The notes under the pieces are model-generated. The model was given only the letters and a program-made list of their open reading frames with translations. It searched no databases and was not told the DNA's origin. Shown one piece after another: positions 23,108 to 35,329 of a stretch of 64,000 nt of DNA (the first letter of the stretch is position 1; each line of letters opens with the position of its first letter). Source of the DNA: Schistocephalus solidus (lineage: Eukaryota; Platyhelminthes; Cestoda; Diphyllobothriidea; Diphyllobothriidae); assembly GCA_017591395.1 (NCBI GenBank), contig WEDG01002492.1, positions 413,973 to 477,972 of the forward strand, read 5' to 3'. Both the position numbers and the translations under genes were made by a program.

Positions 23108-24168
23108 CAAAGACGTTATACCGTACTCCGACATAGATACTAGCTAAAAGCCCAGACACGTGTTTCGCCGATGTTTCTGCTGCTGTGTGACACAGCAACG
23201 AGGGGTTCGGCTCCTCAGTGGTCCCCCAGCGTTCTCTATGCGGTTTCCTGGCATATGGACCCAGAGAATAATCGGGCAAATAATTTCTGAAATTATTAAG
23301 TGCAGGACATGGAGTCAGGTGATTCGGACATGACTTTTAGGGTCAGACCCGAAATTTCAATGAACATTTGGGTCGAAGACAATCAACCACTGTGGAATAA
23401 ACCACGTAATGCCCATTCTACAAAACAAGTAGTACTACAAGTAGTATGAATCTTATATGGCAAAGACGTTATACCGTACTTCCGACATAGATACTAGCTA
23501 AAAAGCCCAGACACGTGTTTCGCCGATGTTTCTGCTGCTGTGTGACACAGCAACGAGGGGTTCGGCTCCTCAGTGGGTCCCCCCAGCGTTCTCTATGCGG
23601 TTTCTGGTATATGGACTCCAGAGACACCGGTAAATAATTTCGAAATTATTAGTGTAGGATCAGTGATTGAATGACTTTTTGAGGGTCAGACTCGATTTCA
23701 TGAACATTTGTCGAAGATCAATCACCATCGGGAATCGTGATGCTTTCATTCAAACAGTCAGTAGTGCAATGTAGTAGTAGTAAAGAAGAGAGATACAGTT
23801 CTCGACATAGATAGCTAGCTAAAAGCTCAGACACGTGTTTCGCCGATGTTTATGCTGCTGTGACACAGCAACGAGGGGTTCGGCTCGTTGCTGTGTCACA
23901 CAGCAGTTGCGAAACATCGGCGAAACACTTGTCTGGGCTTTTAGCCAGTATCTATGTCGGAAGTACGGCATAACGTCTTTGCCATATAAGATTCATACTA
24001 CTTGTAGTACTACTTGTTTGTAGAATGGGCATTACGGTTATTCCACAGTGGTTGATTGTCTTCGACCCAAATGTTCATTGAAATTTTCGGGTCTGACCCC
24101 TCAAAAAGTCATGTCCGAATCACCTGACTCCATGTCCTGCACTTTAATAATTTCAGAAATTATTTACC

Positions 24169-24171
<3 letters not shown>
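23108..24171. repeat. Tandem then inverted array of an approximately 350-bp repeat
   Basis: A unit starting caaagacgttataccgtac and containing cagacacgtgtttcgccgat occurs at 23108-23459, again at 23460 to about 23795 (diverged, many small indels) and partly at 23805-23883. An inverted copy (23884-24171) then matches 23273-23557 closely. The turn point is a short hairpin of gttgctgtgtc type. A diverged relative of the unit is at 48935-49030. No coding capacity was seen. Confidence 0.82.
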
Positions 24172-24251
<80 letters not shown>

Positions 24252-24259
24252 TACATATA
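24171..24259. repeat. (TA)n microsatellite with CATATA variants
   Basis: About 90 bp of TA repeat at the right edge of the palindromic array. Confidence 0.9.
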
Positions 24260-25325
24260 AGCAGACTCATGGCTGAGTAAGAATTCTACTTACTGAGACC
24301 GGCTTTTGTGGTCGATGGGGTCCTGGCGGTGGAAGTTTTTGGAGAACTAGCAAACGAGGAGGAATGAAGTAGTGGTCTGGCAGATGAAGGGCGACACCGC
24401 ATCGGAGGTGGGCTTTTGCCTATTGGGTCGCTTACTTTGCGCACTTGAGGCAACAGTCGGCCTGAGCAGGCGAGAAGTAGGGGACACCGGTGTTGGCGGC
24501 TGTATTGGTGGTAAAAAAAGTTTTGAAGACGATAGTACCTGGCGAATCTAGAAAGTGGGCAGTGCTAGGGCCCTGAGTACGCGCAGATACGTTTCGGTGT
24601 CTGACTGTGTCCAGAAGTGCAATTTAAACAATTACTATTACACCTCAAATCGGTGGGTGCTTATCCACCAGAAGCCGCGAATACTTAACTCGCATGCCTT
24701 CATAAAAATTAGAGTCGAACCTCGAAATCCTGTCCCGCACAAATGGTTCCAGCTAACTAACTTATTTCTGTGAAAGGTCTACCAAACCGCAAATAGTTGC
24801 ATCGGAAAATCATAAAACTACCTATTTCTGTTTATTGTTAGTATCTGTGTTGATATTTTGATGGAATGACAATACTAAGCATTGTACGCTCATGGCAAGG
24901 GTATAATGACGTTATACATGATAGGCAAAGTTTTAAAGACCATTAGACATATTGGACTTCAAGAATGACATTAAGAACACGCACAGATTAGGGCATTTAA
25001 ATAGATGTTAGCCAAATGACCACAAGAATCCGTTCTTCGCATTTTAATGCAAACTTACCTTCAATAGGGGATGCATGTTGTCGAAGTTTGACTAATCACT
25101 TAAGCTCGAGAAAGATACCGAAGTCCTGCAACAGTTTCGTGATAGCGTTTGCCAAATTCTGCAGGATAACTATGCATTTCTTGAAAATGCTAGTGAGGTT
25201 TTGCATCGGAAGCGGTTCGTCTATCTCGAAACAGCCAGAACACCCGTTTTACCGGCCTGCACCCACTATACGCCCCCTTGTAATGATAAAAATGCATTCA
25301 GAGTCTGGTAAATTTAGCCCAGGCG
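24260..25325. other. Non-coding stretch, nothing recognised
   Basis: No exon or repeat landmark was identified. Confidence 0.4.
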
Positions 25326-25328
25326 GTA

Positions 25329-25548
25329 GGGATGGTTTATATTCCTCCAGTGGGGCACGGAAACAGAAACTGTCCATGTTATAGGTGACCTTGCGCTAAA
25401 CTCCAGGGAACTTAGATTATTGTTAGTGTTGTGGTTAGGATACTGGAATAGTTGTCCTTTTTGGAATTTAGCGCAACACTACTTCTATTATGTGGGAGGA
25501 GTGTTCCTTCTATTCCCGTGTCCTTCCAGGGTAACATATAACCGATTC
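25329..25548. mobile_element. Telomere-like foldback element, copy 1 (short)
   Basis: The inner inverted termini are ttgcgctaaactcc (25391-25404) and its near-perfect reverse complement (25461-25476). The outer arms (gggatggtttat... to ...acatataaccgattc) are more diverged. The core is short (tgttagtgttgtggttagg). Arm and core sequences match copies 2-5. Confidence 0.62.
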
Positions 25549-25561
25549 TGACCCCGAATTA

Positions 25562-25650
25562 GCGGCCATTATTAGCCAGTCAATGCCAAAACCAAGAGCA
25601 GGAAAACTCAACGTTTGAACCTAAACTGTTCTCATTTAATAGCCCAATAT
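25562..25650 (-). mobile_element. tRNA-derived SINE, strongly decayed fragment
   Basis: Recognisable on the minus strand by the decayed B-box region (taggttcaaacgttgag), ggttttggcattgactggct, and the aataatggccgctaat stretch. The hammerhead-like core is deleted. Confidence 0.45.
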
Positions 25651-25858
25651 TCGTCTCTATTCAGTCCTAAACCTTTGATCTATCATTAAACGTTACTACC
25701 GTGTAACCAATATAATGAAACGGTGATCACCATTCTGACACGCGTTTTGGATTAGAAATGATTACTTGGGTGTGACTGTAACATTCATCAGCCTGCTATT
25801 TCAGAGGGCCAACATTTTGTTTTTTCAGCCACCTGTGTAAATAATGCTTGGTAAAAAA

Positions 25859-26729
25859 TGACTACTTAATTAGTATGCATTTCTGCTGATGTTTGATTCC
25901 CTTATAAATTCAAATATATTTAAATAAAATATGTTCAACAGATCCGTTCTTGTACATATTTGATAGCAAAACACGTCTTCTTGAAAGTTTGTACGCGAAG
26001 GAAGTTTGGATTTCAATTTTAAAAAAACCTTTTTCAATTCCCGAATACTTTTAAGCCCAACCTGACGTTGCAATTGCGTTTAGATTTGGCATTCTATAAG
26101 TTGTAGGTTTTCCCTGTAGGGAAGAACATAAATTTTGTTTGTTTGTTTTGTTTGTTTGTTTTTTTAATTTATAGACGTAGACTGAAAGCTGATCTGTGCC
26201 TTTAAAACTTCAAATAGACTGCTTTACACCAAGTCATCGATTAATTTCTGAATAAATTAAAAAGCAACAATTTCCAAACTGGAGTATCCACCAGAAAATG
26301 CGCAAGGAACACTGGGGTCCCACTGATGAGCCGAACTTTTCGCAGCTTTGTCATGCGGCGGCAGAATATCGGGGATGCACGTGTCTTGCCTGTCAACTTG
26401 TATCTGTGCCGTCAACGTGGTGTATTCTGTGGCTCTTATAAAAAGATGATTGCCTCATGTCATTATGAAGATACGACATAGTGGTCTTAAAGATTATGGA
26501 TGTAGGATATGTTGTATACTCCGTGGAGAGCATTAATGAGATATAAATAGATTTTTTACGGTCATAGAAAAACATAATAAGAAAATTTTTTTAAATCAAA
26601 AGGTGGCCTTTCTTTAAGCTATCAACTAGGTACAAGAAAGGTCATTTTATAAATTTTTCTATAAAATACATTGGAAGTTATAAGTGCGTCAAAAATCAAT
26701 ATAAACGCATCCTACTACTTAAGTAGCCA
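25859..26729. mobile_element. TIR element with CTACTTAAGTAG termini, copy A
   Basis: The left end tgactacttaattagtatg and the right end (reverse complement tggctacttaagtagtagg) form terminal inverted repeats. Internal matches to copy B (50358-50961) include cccttataaat followed by atatttcat-like sequence near the left end and tatgttgtatactccgtgg...gcattaat in the middle. 871 bp, AT-rich, no transposase frame, so a non-autonomous DNA element. Confidence 0.62.
26127..26166. repeat. (TTTG)n microsatellite
   Basis: About 35 bp of tttg repeat followed by a T run, inside copy A of the TIR element. Confidence 0.85.
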
Positions 26730-28980
26730 TTTTATGGAGCGTATTTTTGCAGACTGTCGAAAGAAGTCCGTTCAAAAGCAGGCATCTAATTTATCTTAAA
26801 CATCACGGCAGCATGCTGAACCCCGCTTAAGTAAGAAAATGTATTTCTGAATTTCGGTTAACATTTCACTTGATTGGTCACTGACTTTATTTTTAGGCAT
26901 AACTCTCTTCAGTCGGTTTCAATAATTGGGTCTGATGGAAGACATCAGGATTACTCGTTTATAGAGCACAGTCCTTCACTTACAGACAATCTTTGATAGA
27001 TTTACAACCAAGTAAACACCAACATATGTTTTTCCTGATATCCCATCCATTGGAGCTTTACTCACGGACAGTGGTTTCGCCATCGCTATTTGACTGTTTG
27101 TGATGACTGGGCAAGGGGTCCTTAGGCAAAACGGATCAGTCCTCTTAAGTCCAACAAGGTGGATCGAGCAACTAGCGACGCCCCAACGTGAGCTTGATTA
27201 GTGTTGGTGGTCGATGGCTATGTCATCCTCTTTAATTTTAACGGAAAAATAAAGCGGGTAAAAGTTTTTTTTAAAGATCGATATAGCTCCTTTTTTTCAT
27301 TTTTACACAGTAAAGGCAAGGCCAATAAACGGTCTTGTTTCGTTAAGAGAAAGGCCCGTTACAAAGACTAGCAGCAAACTCCCTCAAAGACGAAGTATAT
27401 CCCTGCAAAGAAGCCGGATGCAAACTGCCACTTTACTATTTTAATCTGCCATTAGCACGCCAGGACTTTCCCCTTACGTGAGGATTCAACCTATTCAGTC
27501 TGCCGTTCGACGTTTCGGCTTCGAGATTTTGAAAAAAAAACTTAAAACGCCAAGCAGCGGGGTGAGCGTTCTATCTTATGTGGAAGGGACGGCGATCAAA
27601 CCGTAGGCGTTTGTGGATGCTCGTGCAATCCCCCTGGACTCCTATTGGTCCACAATCAACCAGTAATGGCAGGCTGGATACGGTGTCATGTGACAGCAAT
27701 CAAAGGAGAACGTTACTTTTAGGCGAGAAATCCAAAGCGTACCAAGTAGCCGTGGTAACCATGACAGAGCCAAACAATAAACTGCGTCCGCTCTGCGTGA
27801 AAGCTGGTTTTTGTACATTGGTCAGCAAAAACAAGCTGAGTACCACCACAGAAAAAGCCAGTTTCCGACATCGCATGGAATTCGGCTCGGACATAAGGCA
27901 GTTGGATCGCTGCAAACGAAGAGGTACACTGTTGACGCAGAACCGGCCTTTGTATGAATTTGAGAGGCCTTAACGTTTCCTTTAACGTTTCCTACTCAGC
28001 GTGCTTCAATGGCAAGACAAATTCGAGACTATAGTATGCTTGAAGTGCCCAAAAAAGTCAAACCACCCGTATATGTCTCCCCGCCTCATCCCCTCCTCAG
28101 CATGACTCCTAAATCCATACGAAGGAAAAATCAATAAAATCAAGAGATAGGGTTAAAACGGTTGCATTTCGAAAGAGCTACTGCAGTCTGATGCTCGACC
28201 TTGGGCAGAACACAGTTAGCCTACAGTTTACAGTCCTTTAAACAGAGATGGTCAGCACGCCGTGATAAGGTAAAATGGCGTTTACTGAGTTGCCGTAATA
28301 AAAATAATCACCAGCTGAAGAGCTGGAGCAAACTCACTATCTCTCTCTCTCGCTCTCTCTCACACTATCTCTCCCGTGGGTCAGGGGTATTTTCAAGACA
28401 ACCTGAAAAGGGATTGAACTGAACACACAGGCAAGCCTAACGTGAATTCGATGCCTAAAGCCTGTCACGCACGGCCCCAGATGGCATGCGTGCGAGAGGA
28501 AGACCGAGTCAGTCATCTAGTCCGCTGACACTCTTTTAAGCAACAAAAAGCATGTCGCTATAGTAAAAGTAATATGGTTAGAAGGTATATCCTAGGATTC
28601 CCCGTTTCCCCTCCTCGTCCTTGCACGCACCGGTTTCTGCCTAATTATGAAATATGAACCGAATCTCGTGAAAAATCTGACCTTGACATGTCCTCAGATG
28701 CTTCCAAAAGTTATCGATATGGAGCATGCTGCAGAGTAAATTAATGCATGATAGACTGCTGGCTCAACACTTTTTTGAACCAATCATGGGAATTACGACA
28801 ATAAAAGCCGACACTTATTCAGCATACATTTTTTAAACTGATTGTACCTGCCTGCATTTCTTTAGTCACATATCCTAGGAAGGATGTCCTAGAAATCACA
28901 TTCTTATACCCAATTTTAGCAAAGTACGATTATTTCCAAATCACTTCTTCAAGAAAGAAAATATTTCGGTTTTCGAAAAG
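26730..28980. other. Mostly non-coding, with one unassigned open frame at 27578-27973 (+)
   Basis: The 131-codon plus-strand frame begins MWKGRRSNRRRLWMLV and is basic and polar (CKRRGTLLTQNRPLYEFERP at its end). No family or splice pattern was recognised, so it may be chance. A short CT-rich tract lies at 28337-28375. Nothing else is legible. Confidence 0.25.
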
Positions 28981-28986
28981 TTTATA

Positions 28987-29308
28987 TGACATACTTATAT
29001 GGCCCCTTCAATTGGATATGAGAAGAAGGACAGGTGAATTTGCGCCAAGTTTCGAGGAACTTAGATTTAAGGGTTAGAGTTAAGGTTTAGGGTTTAGAGT
29101 AAAGCTTGAGGTGAAGGTCAGGGTGTGTTAACTATAGTGTTAGGGTTTAGGGTAGGGTTATAAATATGATTGAGGTTATGGTCTTAGGTAATGTTACGGC
29201 TACTGTAGGCACTGGAATATTAATCCTCCTTGGGATTATGCATCCTTTGTTACTCGGGCAGGGTGGTCTTATTCTCCTGGCCTGTTTAGCGGACCATATA
29301 AGTAATCC
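28987..29308. mobile_element. Telomere-like foldback element, copy 2
   Basis: The left arm (acttatatggcccc, ggatatgagaagaaggacag, tttgcgcc) and right arm (gggtggtcttattctcctgg, ggaccatataagtaatcc) are inverted relatives. The core from about 29068 is a run of degenerate TTAGGG units (gggttagagttaaggtttaggg and so on). The open frame at 29166-29366 is incidental. Confidence 0.68.
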
Positions 29309-29309
29309 T

Positions 29310-30655
29310 TACCAAAAGGTTTACCGTAAAGTGCACATTTTAAAAAACTTCCCGAATCCTGACTAGTTCGCCACCGGCTTTAAATTGCCCTAAATTAACT
29401 TCATATTAACATTCCTATGGAAAAGCCTACAATTGCTCATAAAATTGCTGATTCAGGCGAGGAGAGTTCCGAGAATCAGTTGAAAAGGAACTATAATAGC
29501 TGGAACAAGGATTTTATATACCTGATACTGCAATCGGCAGGGATCTGAGGGTAAACTTTGCGAGAAAGACCAAAATACTTGAGGATAGGCCGCAGAAATC
29601 ATGTTAATATCTCAAACTGTTTAAAAATGAAATGCGCCGACCCCTCAAACATAAGATGTTAACATTTACTTTTCTCTAAAAATCCGTACGAGAAGGCACG
29701 TTTCGTATCCTTTGTTGGAAATGTCTGAAGCTATATTGACATCGAAAATCAATGAAAAAATATTCCTATTCAGATTGTGATGTCATCCGAATACAACTTA
29801 CACGACTGGTTTTGAAGACAACCGATGTGAAATTACTTTGGTAACGTAAAATCTCGAGGTGTTTTGCAAAAGCATCGATGTGCACTTTTCCACTTCAAAT
29901 TATGTCGAAGATAATATGTTCCTGGTTCGTGATCTTTAGCGTGTGCTGCAGCACCAAGGCCCTGACGCAATTTGAGCGAAGATGAGTTTACATCAGCTCT
30001 GCTACATCACTATCAAATACCTAACCCACTGCGCATATTTCAATCGCATTTGCTCTAACTTATTTATTCTTCATTGCCAGGATTAGACAAAAGGAGCACG
30101 TTGCATGCGCTCGCAATCGTATAAAATTCAACCGGAGAGGTTTAAGCTCAAGATCTACCGTCCCAAATGTCAAGGTGTGCGTTTCGGGGTCACAAGCACT
30201 CGGGCGCTCACGTCATGTCTTGAAATAGCGCAGCAGACATAACAGCAACTGCCCTGGAGCAGACCCTGTGAACATTGTTTGGCCGTTTGCCAACCAGTGG
30301 CAAATGCCCACTCTCTCTCTCCTGGGCTACAAACGGGGTTCACGCGTGCGCAGGAATAGACCCGTGTCTGGACCTCGGCCGCCAGGCTTCATGCGTTACA
30401 AACTGTGCTGGGTGCGTGGGCAAAGCAGGTTCTGTCAGATCGTCCTTTAGGAGGGAAAAAGCTGGTTATTTCAACCGTTCGAAAGTAAGAGGACATGTGC
30501 CCGATTTCGTCGAAATATCTGCTGTCAAGATATATCAGACCTCTGGTACCCTTGAAAGGTGACTAAAAAATGAAATAAGAAAAATGCAGACCCCAGAAAC
30601 TGCAAGGATGACCTAATTTAACTGGCCACGCCTGAATCTAGAAAAGATGTCTGGG
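29310..30655. other. Non-coding stretch, nothing recognised
   Basis: No exon, repeat landmark or RNA gene was identified. Confidence 0.4.
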
Positions 30656-30658
30656 TGC

Positions 30659-30966
30659 GGATTGCTTAAACGCCCCCTGGCAGGATATGGGAACAAGAAC
30701 CACACGTAATGCTTTGTGGTAAATTCCAGGGAAATTAGGATAAGTGTTAAGTTTGGGGTTGGGATCAGGGTAAGGGCATGGTTAAGTATACCGATAACAC
30801 TAAGAGTAGAGCTACGGTCAAGGTTTGCGTTAGACCTACTAAGAGAGTTGAGGCATGGGATTATTTTACCCCTCCTGGAATTTAACGCAAGGCAACCTTT
30901 GTTTCGTAAGGGCGCATTATGTGTCCATGGCCTGCCGGGGGTAGGAGAGGGTGTGTAAGCAATTCC
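30659..30966. mobile_element. Telomere-like foldback element, copy 3
   Basis: Left end ggattgctta, then ggcaggatatgggaacaagaac, then tttgtggtaaattccaggg. Right side cctggaatttaacgcaa and terminal gtgtgtaagcaattcc. Core gggttgggatcagggtaagggc. The arms are inverted, as in the other copies. The open frames on either strand follow the repeat. Confidence 0.7.
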
Positions 30967-30969
30967 AAC

Positions 30970-32510
30970 CATTTTCTTTAAATAGAACAATTTCACGCCT
31001 GCAGCTGATATAAAAAAAGGACTTTAGTTTTGCAGAGTGATGGAAACGACGAATTGCTATATCGGCTTGTGGTGATAGTGGAGTACGTTGAAGCAAGGAT
31101 AACTCAAGGCGGAGGCTAGGTGATCAAAAACGTGTGTTCTTTCATGGATAAGAAAATGTTTTCCACTGTCAGAAATTCCCACCAAGTATGTTGTGCTGCA
31201 AATTTTTCCTAGTGAATCTCTTATTTCGGCCGTCTGTAACTGAGGTTGCCGCTTGCCATTAGGAAATCACGAAAATTCACTCCATCGTGTGCAAGTTCCG
31301 TCGGTAGCCTCGGAGGTGAGGAAAACCTACTGCGTACTGCAGCCTGCAATACAGGGTAATTAGCATAAACTTTCTATTTAACCTGGGGGGCTGCAACACA
31401 AAATGGGTATAAAGAAGTGCTGAAAAGTAAATTAATGCTGAACGAATAAGCATACAACGACTCGTTAGTTTCCAAAAACAAACAATCTTAGAATGGGTTG
31501 CAGAGGTCACAAACATACCGCCATCTGCCAAGTCGAACTCGACCAAGAAGGCACAACAAGGGGTATCACTAAACGTGGGGGTAGGTTAGAACATCGTTAG
31601 TTAGGGCTGATTTAACTTTTATTCGGACAGTCATAACGCCCGATCACCATCTGGGACCAGAAATACAAATATGCACACTTACAGAACGCAGATGGTTCAC
31701 CGGCGGGAGCTGCAGACTGGTCAAAAGCCTGTGATCGAACTGCAGTTCATTAGTGCTGCATTACTTGGCATCGTCGGTTGCTTACTTCGACAGCTCCATG
31801 CCCACATTGATTCATAGGCTTCCTGAAGCAAGCGAGCTCCGAATGGGTAGTGCATATTCTCCCATGAATAAATACGGGTAGCGGTCTTCACAAGCTGTCC
31901 TAGTTTGAGAGGTTGGATCACCAAAATAGAGTACGATGCCAAAATTCGCGGAGGTTACTTTCCTAGTCTCCCCCCTCCCCACTTCCCTTACCCGAAGAAC
32001 TTTGAACATGCGTGAATTTTGGACGGATAACTAAGAAAGGCCTACAAATATATATCTTCATATGCTTAACGTCAACTATGTCCTCAAAGCATGACATGTT
32101 TATTTAAAAATTGATGATAAAATTTGCATTAAACGTTGAAATTGTACAGATACGAGTTAACACGTACAGTACTGTACTATTAAGTATATACAGTAGATAC
32201 CGTACATAATGTAAGTACATGTAGGTCTGCTGTCCGCCATCTTGTGCCTTCCGGGTTCTTCCCTCAGGCGCTTAACACTTGTGAATGCATTTTCTATGTG
32301 ACACTGAATGCTGTCCTTACCATAGGGTATTGTACAACAAATTTTCGGTACAATTGCTCTCGCTCTTAGGCAGGTACGTACCGCACATACATTACAACTA
32401 AATTCAATGTACATTTGATAAAGAATATAGTACTGTACTTTACATAGCAATAATAAACGTAATATTTGATAATAATACACGCAGAATATGGAATAAATAA
32501 GTAAAGGATA
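30970..32510. other. Non-coding stretch, nothing firm recognised
   Basis: A minus-strand frame near 31500 reads FDLADGGMFVTSATHSKIVC then FWKL, which superficially resembles a WD40 blade but stands alone without splice support. Confidence 0.3.
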
Positions 32511-32516
32511 TATATA

Positions 32517-32729
32517 TATATCCCAGGTGTGCCACACTTGGGATTGGGTATGACTGGCTGATGACGGCTTATAAGCCAGAAATGGCCATTCCGGTCTCCC
32601 TTGTCTTTGTCGGTTCCATTTCATCATATACTACACGTCGCTATGCGACCACCTGCGAGGGCTCTAGTCTGAGCTCCAGGGCACAATGGAACATACATGT
32701 TCCTTAAGCAGATCGGTGAGCCCCACACT

Positions 32730-32740
<11 letters not shown>
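32517..32740 (+). mobile_element. tRNA-derived SINE, 5'-truncated
   Basis: Starts just 3' of the B box (tcccaggtgtgccacacttg), directly after a TA tract, and runs to ggtgagccccacactatc and a second TA tract. It contains the hammerhead-like CTGATGA (32558-32564), hairpin and GAAA (32579-32582). About 95% similar by eye to the 9.5-kb copies. Confidence 0.85.

Positions 32741-32771
<31 letters not shown>
32732..32771. repeat. (TA)n microsatellite at the SINE tail
   Basis: About 38 bp of TA repeat at the SINE 3' end. Confidence 0.9.
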
Positions 32772-32773
<2 letters not shown>

Positions 32774-33405
32774 GAGCTCGAATAAATCTATGGATGACAT
32801 CTCCTGGACCCGTTTAAGGTTCAAAGAACAGTAATGTGCGAATTCATGAAACCGCAGATTTGCAAGCGCGCATTCTAGGGGACTTATTGTCTAAAACTTC
32901 TTTTATGGTAACCGGCGAAAGACTCCGTTAATATTTACTGACATTGAACGGACGCCTTATGGCAGAACGACTACAATCGTGGCCAACAAGGAAGAAGGGA
33001 AAATATATGCATTTTCTACACAGTAGCCAGTCTCAAGGAGTGTGATTTGGTGAAAACTCTCACTTTGGCCATCTTCCTAAGTAAACTTATCACATAGTCT
33101 ACCTGCGGATCACTTATATGTCAAATATAAAATGGCTTACTCGAAGCCCCACAACATATTAATTTCACTCACGGCCGATGTTTAACCTTTTCTGGCATAC
33201 TTACTTCAGCCCAAATTAATTCGCGCTTTTTTTGAATTTTCGCTTTTCTCGCCCAACAACCTTTCACACAAAAGCCATACAACTTTCAGTATCCTTTCCT
33301 TCCTCTCTCAGCAGTTGATCTTTTAATTAATCCCATCGAGGCCACCGAGTTTTTCACAAGTGAGTCAAAGGAATTTGAATTAATCGTTTATTTTATGGTA
33401 GAAAT

Positions 33406-34190
33406 ATGAATAAGTATGCCGTCTGCCACGAAAGAAAATCCCAGGTGGTTATGCACCCTGGTGAACATCGCCTGGATGAAGTGCTTATGATCAATTTGAT
33501 TGAACCCATCATTGGCCTGTGTGTGTGTGTGTCTTCACCGGACTCCCCCACCCTCACCCCTGGCATCAATTCCATTAGTCCCACCATCATCGAGACCACA
33601 TCACAATGCTCAGCACGTGTTACCCTCACAACCACCACCACCACCGCCACCACCACTACCACCATCAGCCATGGGAACTCTCTCCTAAACTGTCCTCATT
33701 GCGACCGCACATTCACCACACGCATCGGCCTGGTCGATCACTTGCGAATCCATCGTACAGAGACTGGTGAACCAGTGCCTGGAGCACCAACACACAGCAG
33801 AGATCACCACCTCCACTTCTTTCACTGCCTTCGAGCATTCACTCATCGCGTGAGCTTATTCGGTCACATCCCCATCCATGACAGCGGAATTAATCGCAAT
33901 GCCGCCAACACCGATTACCCATGCACACCCTCCGCTCCTGCCATTCTTACCGCCACTGCCACCCCCACTACCATGAATGCCATGCCTCAGCCTCTCCCAA
34001 TTTCTCCTGCCCACACTGCGCCCACAACTCACGCATCGGCCTGGTCGGTCACCTGCGAATCCATCGCACGGAGGCTGATGAACCAGTGCCTGGGTCTCCG
34101 ACATACAGTCGATGCCCCCACCTCCACTGCTCTCATTGCTCCCATACATTTACACACCACATGGGCCTATTAGGACGAAATTCTGCGGTA
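33406..34190 (+). mobile_element. C-terminal zinc-finger tail of an RTE-like LINE polyprotein, frameshifted
   Basis: The first frame (from 33406) has a Thr/Pro-rich linker and a good C2H2 finger, NCPHCDRTFTTRIGLVDHLR with IH, then a decayed one (HFFHCLRAFTHRVSLFGHIP). From about 33990 the homologous sequence continues in another frame: SCPHCAHNSRIGLVGHLRIH followed by TEADEPVPGSPTYS, then HCSHCSHTFTHHMGLLG. The paired-finger layout with the GEPVPG linker is what I recall from tapeworm RTE-like LINE polyproteins. No RT is legible upstream. It is 5'-truncated and broken by at least one frameshift, so it is not a host zinc-finger gene. Confidence 0.68.
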
Positions 34191-34264
34191 AACCACCGGA
34201 GGCTTAGCCACATTAGCGCACACTACCTACACCAAAACAAAGACAACACACTCACCACCATCAC

Positions 34265-34470
34265 GTACCTGAGAATATCACGGTTTCCTAGAAACCGGGG
34301 CTTTGAAGGCTGTCAATCGGACGCTTACACCAGAGCACGCCTTTGGCCCAGTGTATGTACTGTGTATGTGGAGTGACTGACCAGTGGACTGGGAGTCAGA
34401 CGGCGATGGCTTCTCCGTATCCCCTGATTTAGTGAATCCTGGTGTGTGCGTTATGGGGGCCAGGTCGTGC
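34265..34470 (+). repeat. R1 interspersed repeat, first of a cluster
   Basis: Begins like other R1 copies (atcacggtttcctagaaacc, ggctttgaaggctgtcaatc, gtggagtgactgaccagtgg) immediately downstream of the LINE zinc-finger tail. Diverged and shortened. Confidence 0.6.
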
Positions 34471-34594
34471 TGTGGCGCGCGAAGACGGGTACACCGACCC
34501 GTCAGATAATGCGCCCACTTCCACATCAGATATCTCACCGGCTCAGACGGTGGTCTGATTGTGGGGGTGGGGTAGAAGGTAAGTTCGACGGCTC

Positions 34595-35290
34595 AGCGCA
34601 TGTTCCTCACTATAAACAACCTGACGCGCTTGAAACTATCCCGGTGCGCTAAAAGCCGTGGTTTGGAAGGTTGCCAACTGAAGAGATCACTCGGACCGCG
34701 TGGTCAGCCCAATGTGTGTTTTGTGTGGAGTGGCTGACTGGCAGACTAAAGGCAGGCTGCAATGGCTCCTTCTTAATGTGGCCTTTATGGCACTCCCACT
34801 CCGTGGGATCCGAGCCAGGTGTGGAAGGACGCCCAGGGGCGGCTTCGGCTGCTCCAGCCACCTGCGCCCTCTCCCATCTCCGGTCTTCTTGGCTCTGGCA
34901 TGACACCGGGCTCAGGTGTGGGAGGAGGAGAGAGTGCGGTAGATGCAGCGCAAGTCTACTATCACTTTAAACTAAATCCCGCACAAGTCACCGTCTCTGC
35001 ATCACTCTTGCTTGGAGCATACGGTGGACATCTTCGAACTATGACGGTCAAACTGTCCTGTTTCAGCTGTGGTGGCACCCCCAGAGGCAGCTGCGGCCGC
35101 GCCAGCCCCCCTGCGCCCTCTCCCATCTCCAGTCTTCTTGACTGTTTCATGACACCGGGCTCAGGTGGGGGAGGAGGAGAGAGTGCGGTAGCTGCAGCGC
35201 AAGGCTACTATCATTTAAAAACTAATCCACGCGCAAGTCACCGTCCCTGCACCACCCTTCTTTGTAGCATACGGTAGACATCGTCGGACT
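34595..35290 (+). repeat. R1 interspersed repeat, long copy with internal duplication
   Basis: The 5' part (ctataaacaacctgacgcgc, ggtgcgctaaaagccgtgg, gtgtgttttgtgtggagtgg) matches 59705-59900. The 3' part (gccacctgcgccctctccca, gagagtgcggtagatgcagc, gcacaagtcaccgtctctgc) is then followed by a second 3' part (35085-35290). Open frames on both strands are shadows of this GC-rich repeat. Confidence 0.8.
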
Positions 35291-35329
35291 AAGACGGTTT
35301 AACTGTCGTGTGTGTTTCTGTCCCATAAA

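Noticed and set aside
29068..29165. True interstitial telomere (TTAGGG)n
   Set aside because: Units are degenerate and always framed by the same inverted arms, so they are treated as the core of a foldback element.
33406..34173. A host C2H2 zinc-finger gene
   Set aside because: The finger pattern and linker match the tail of a tapeworm LINE polyprotein, it is frameshifted, and repeats follow directly.
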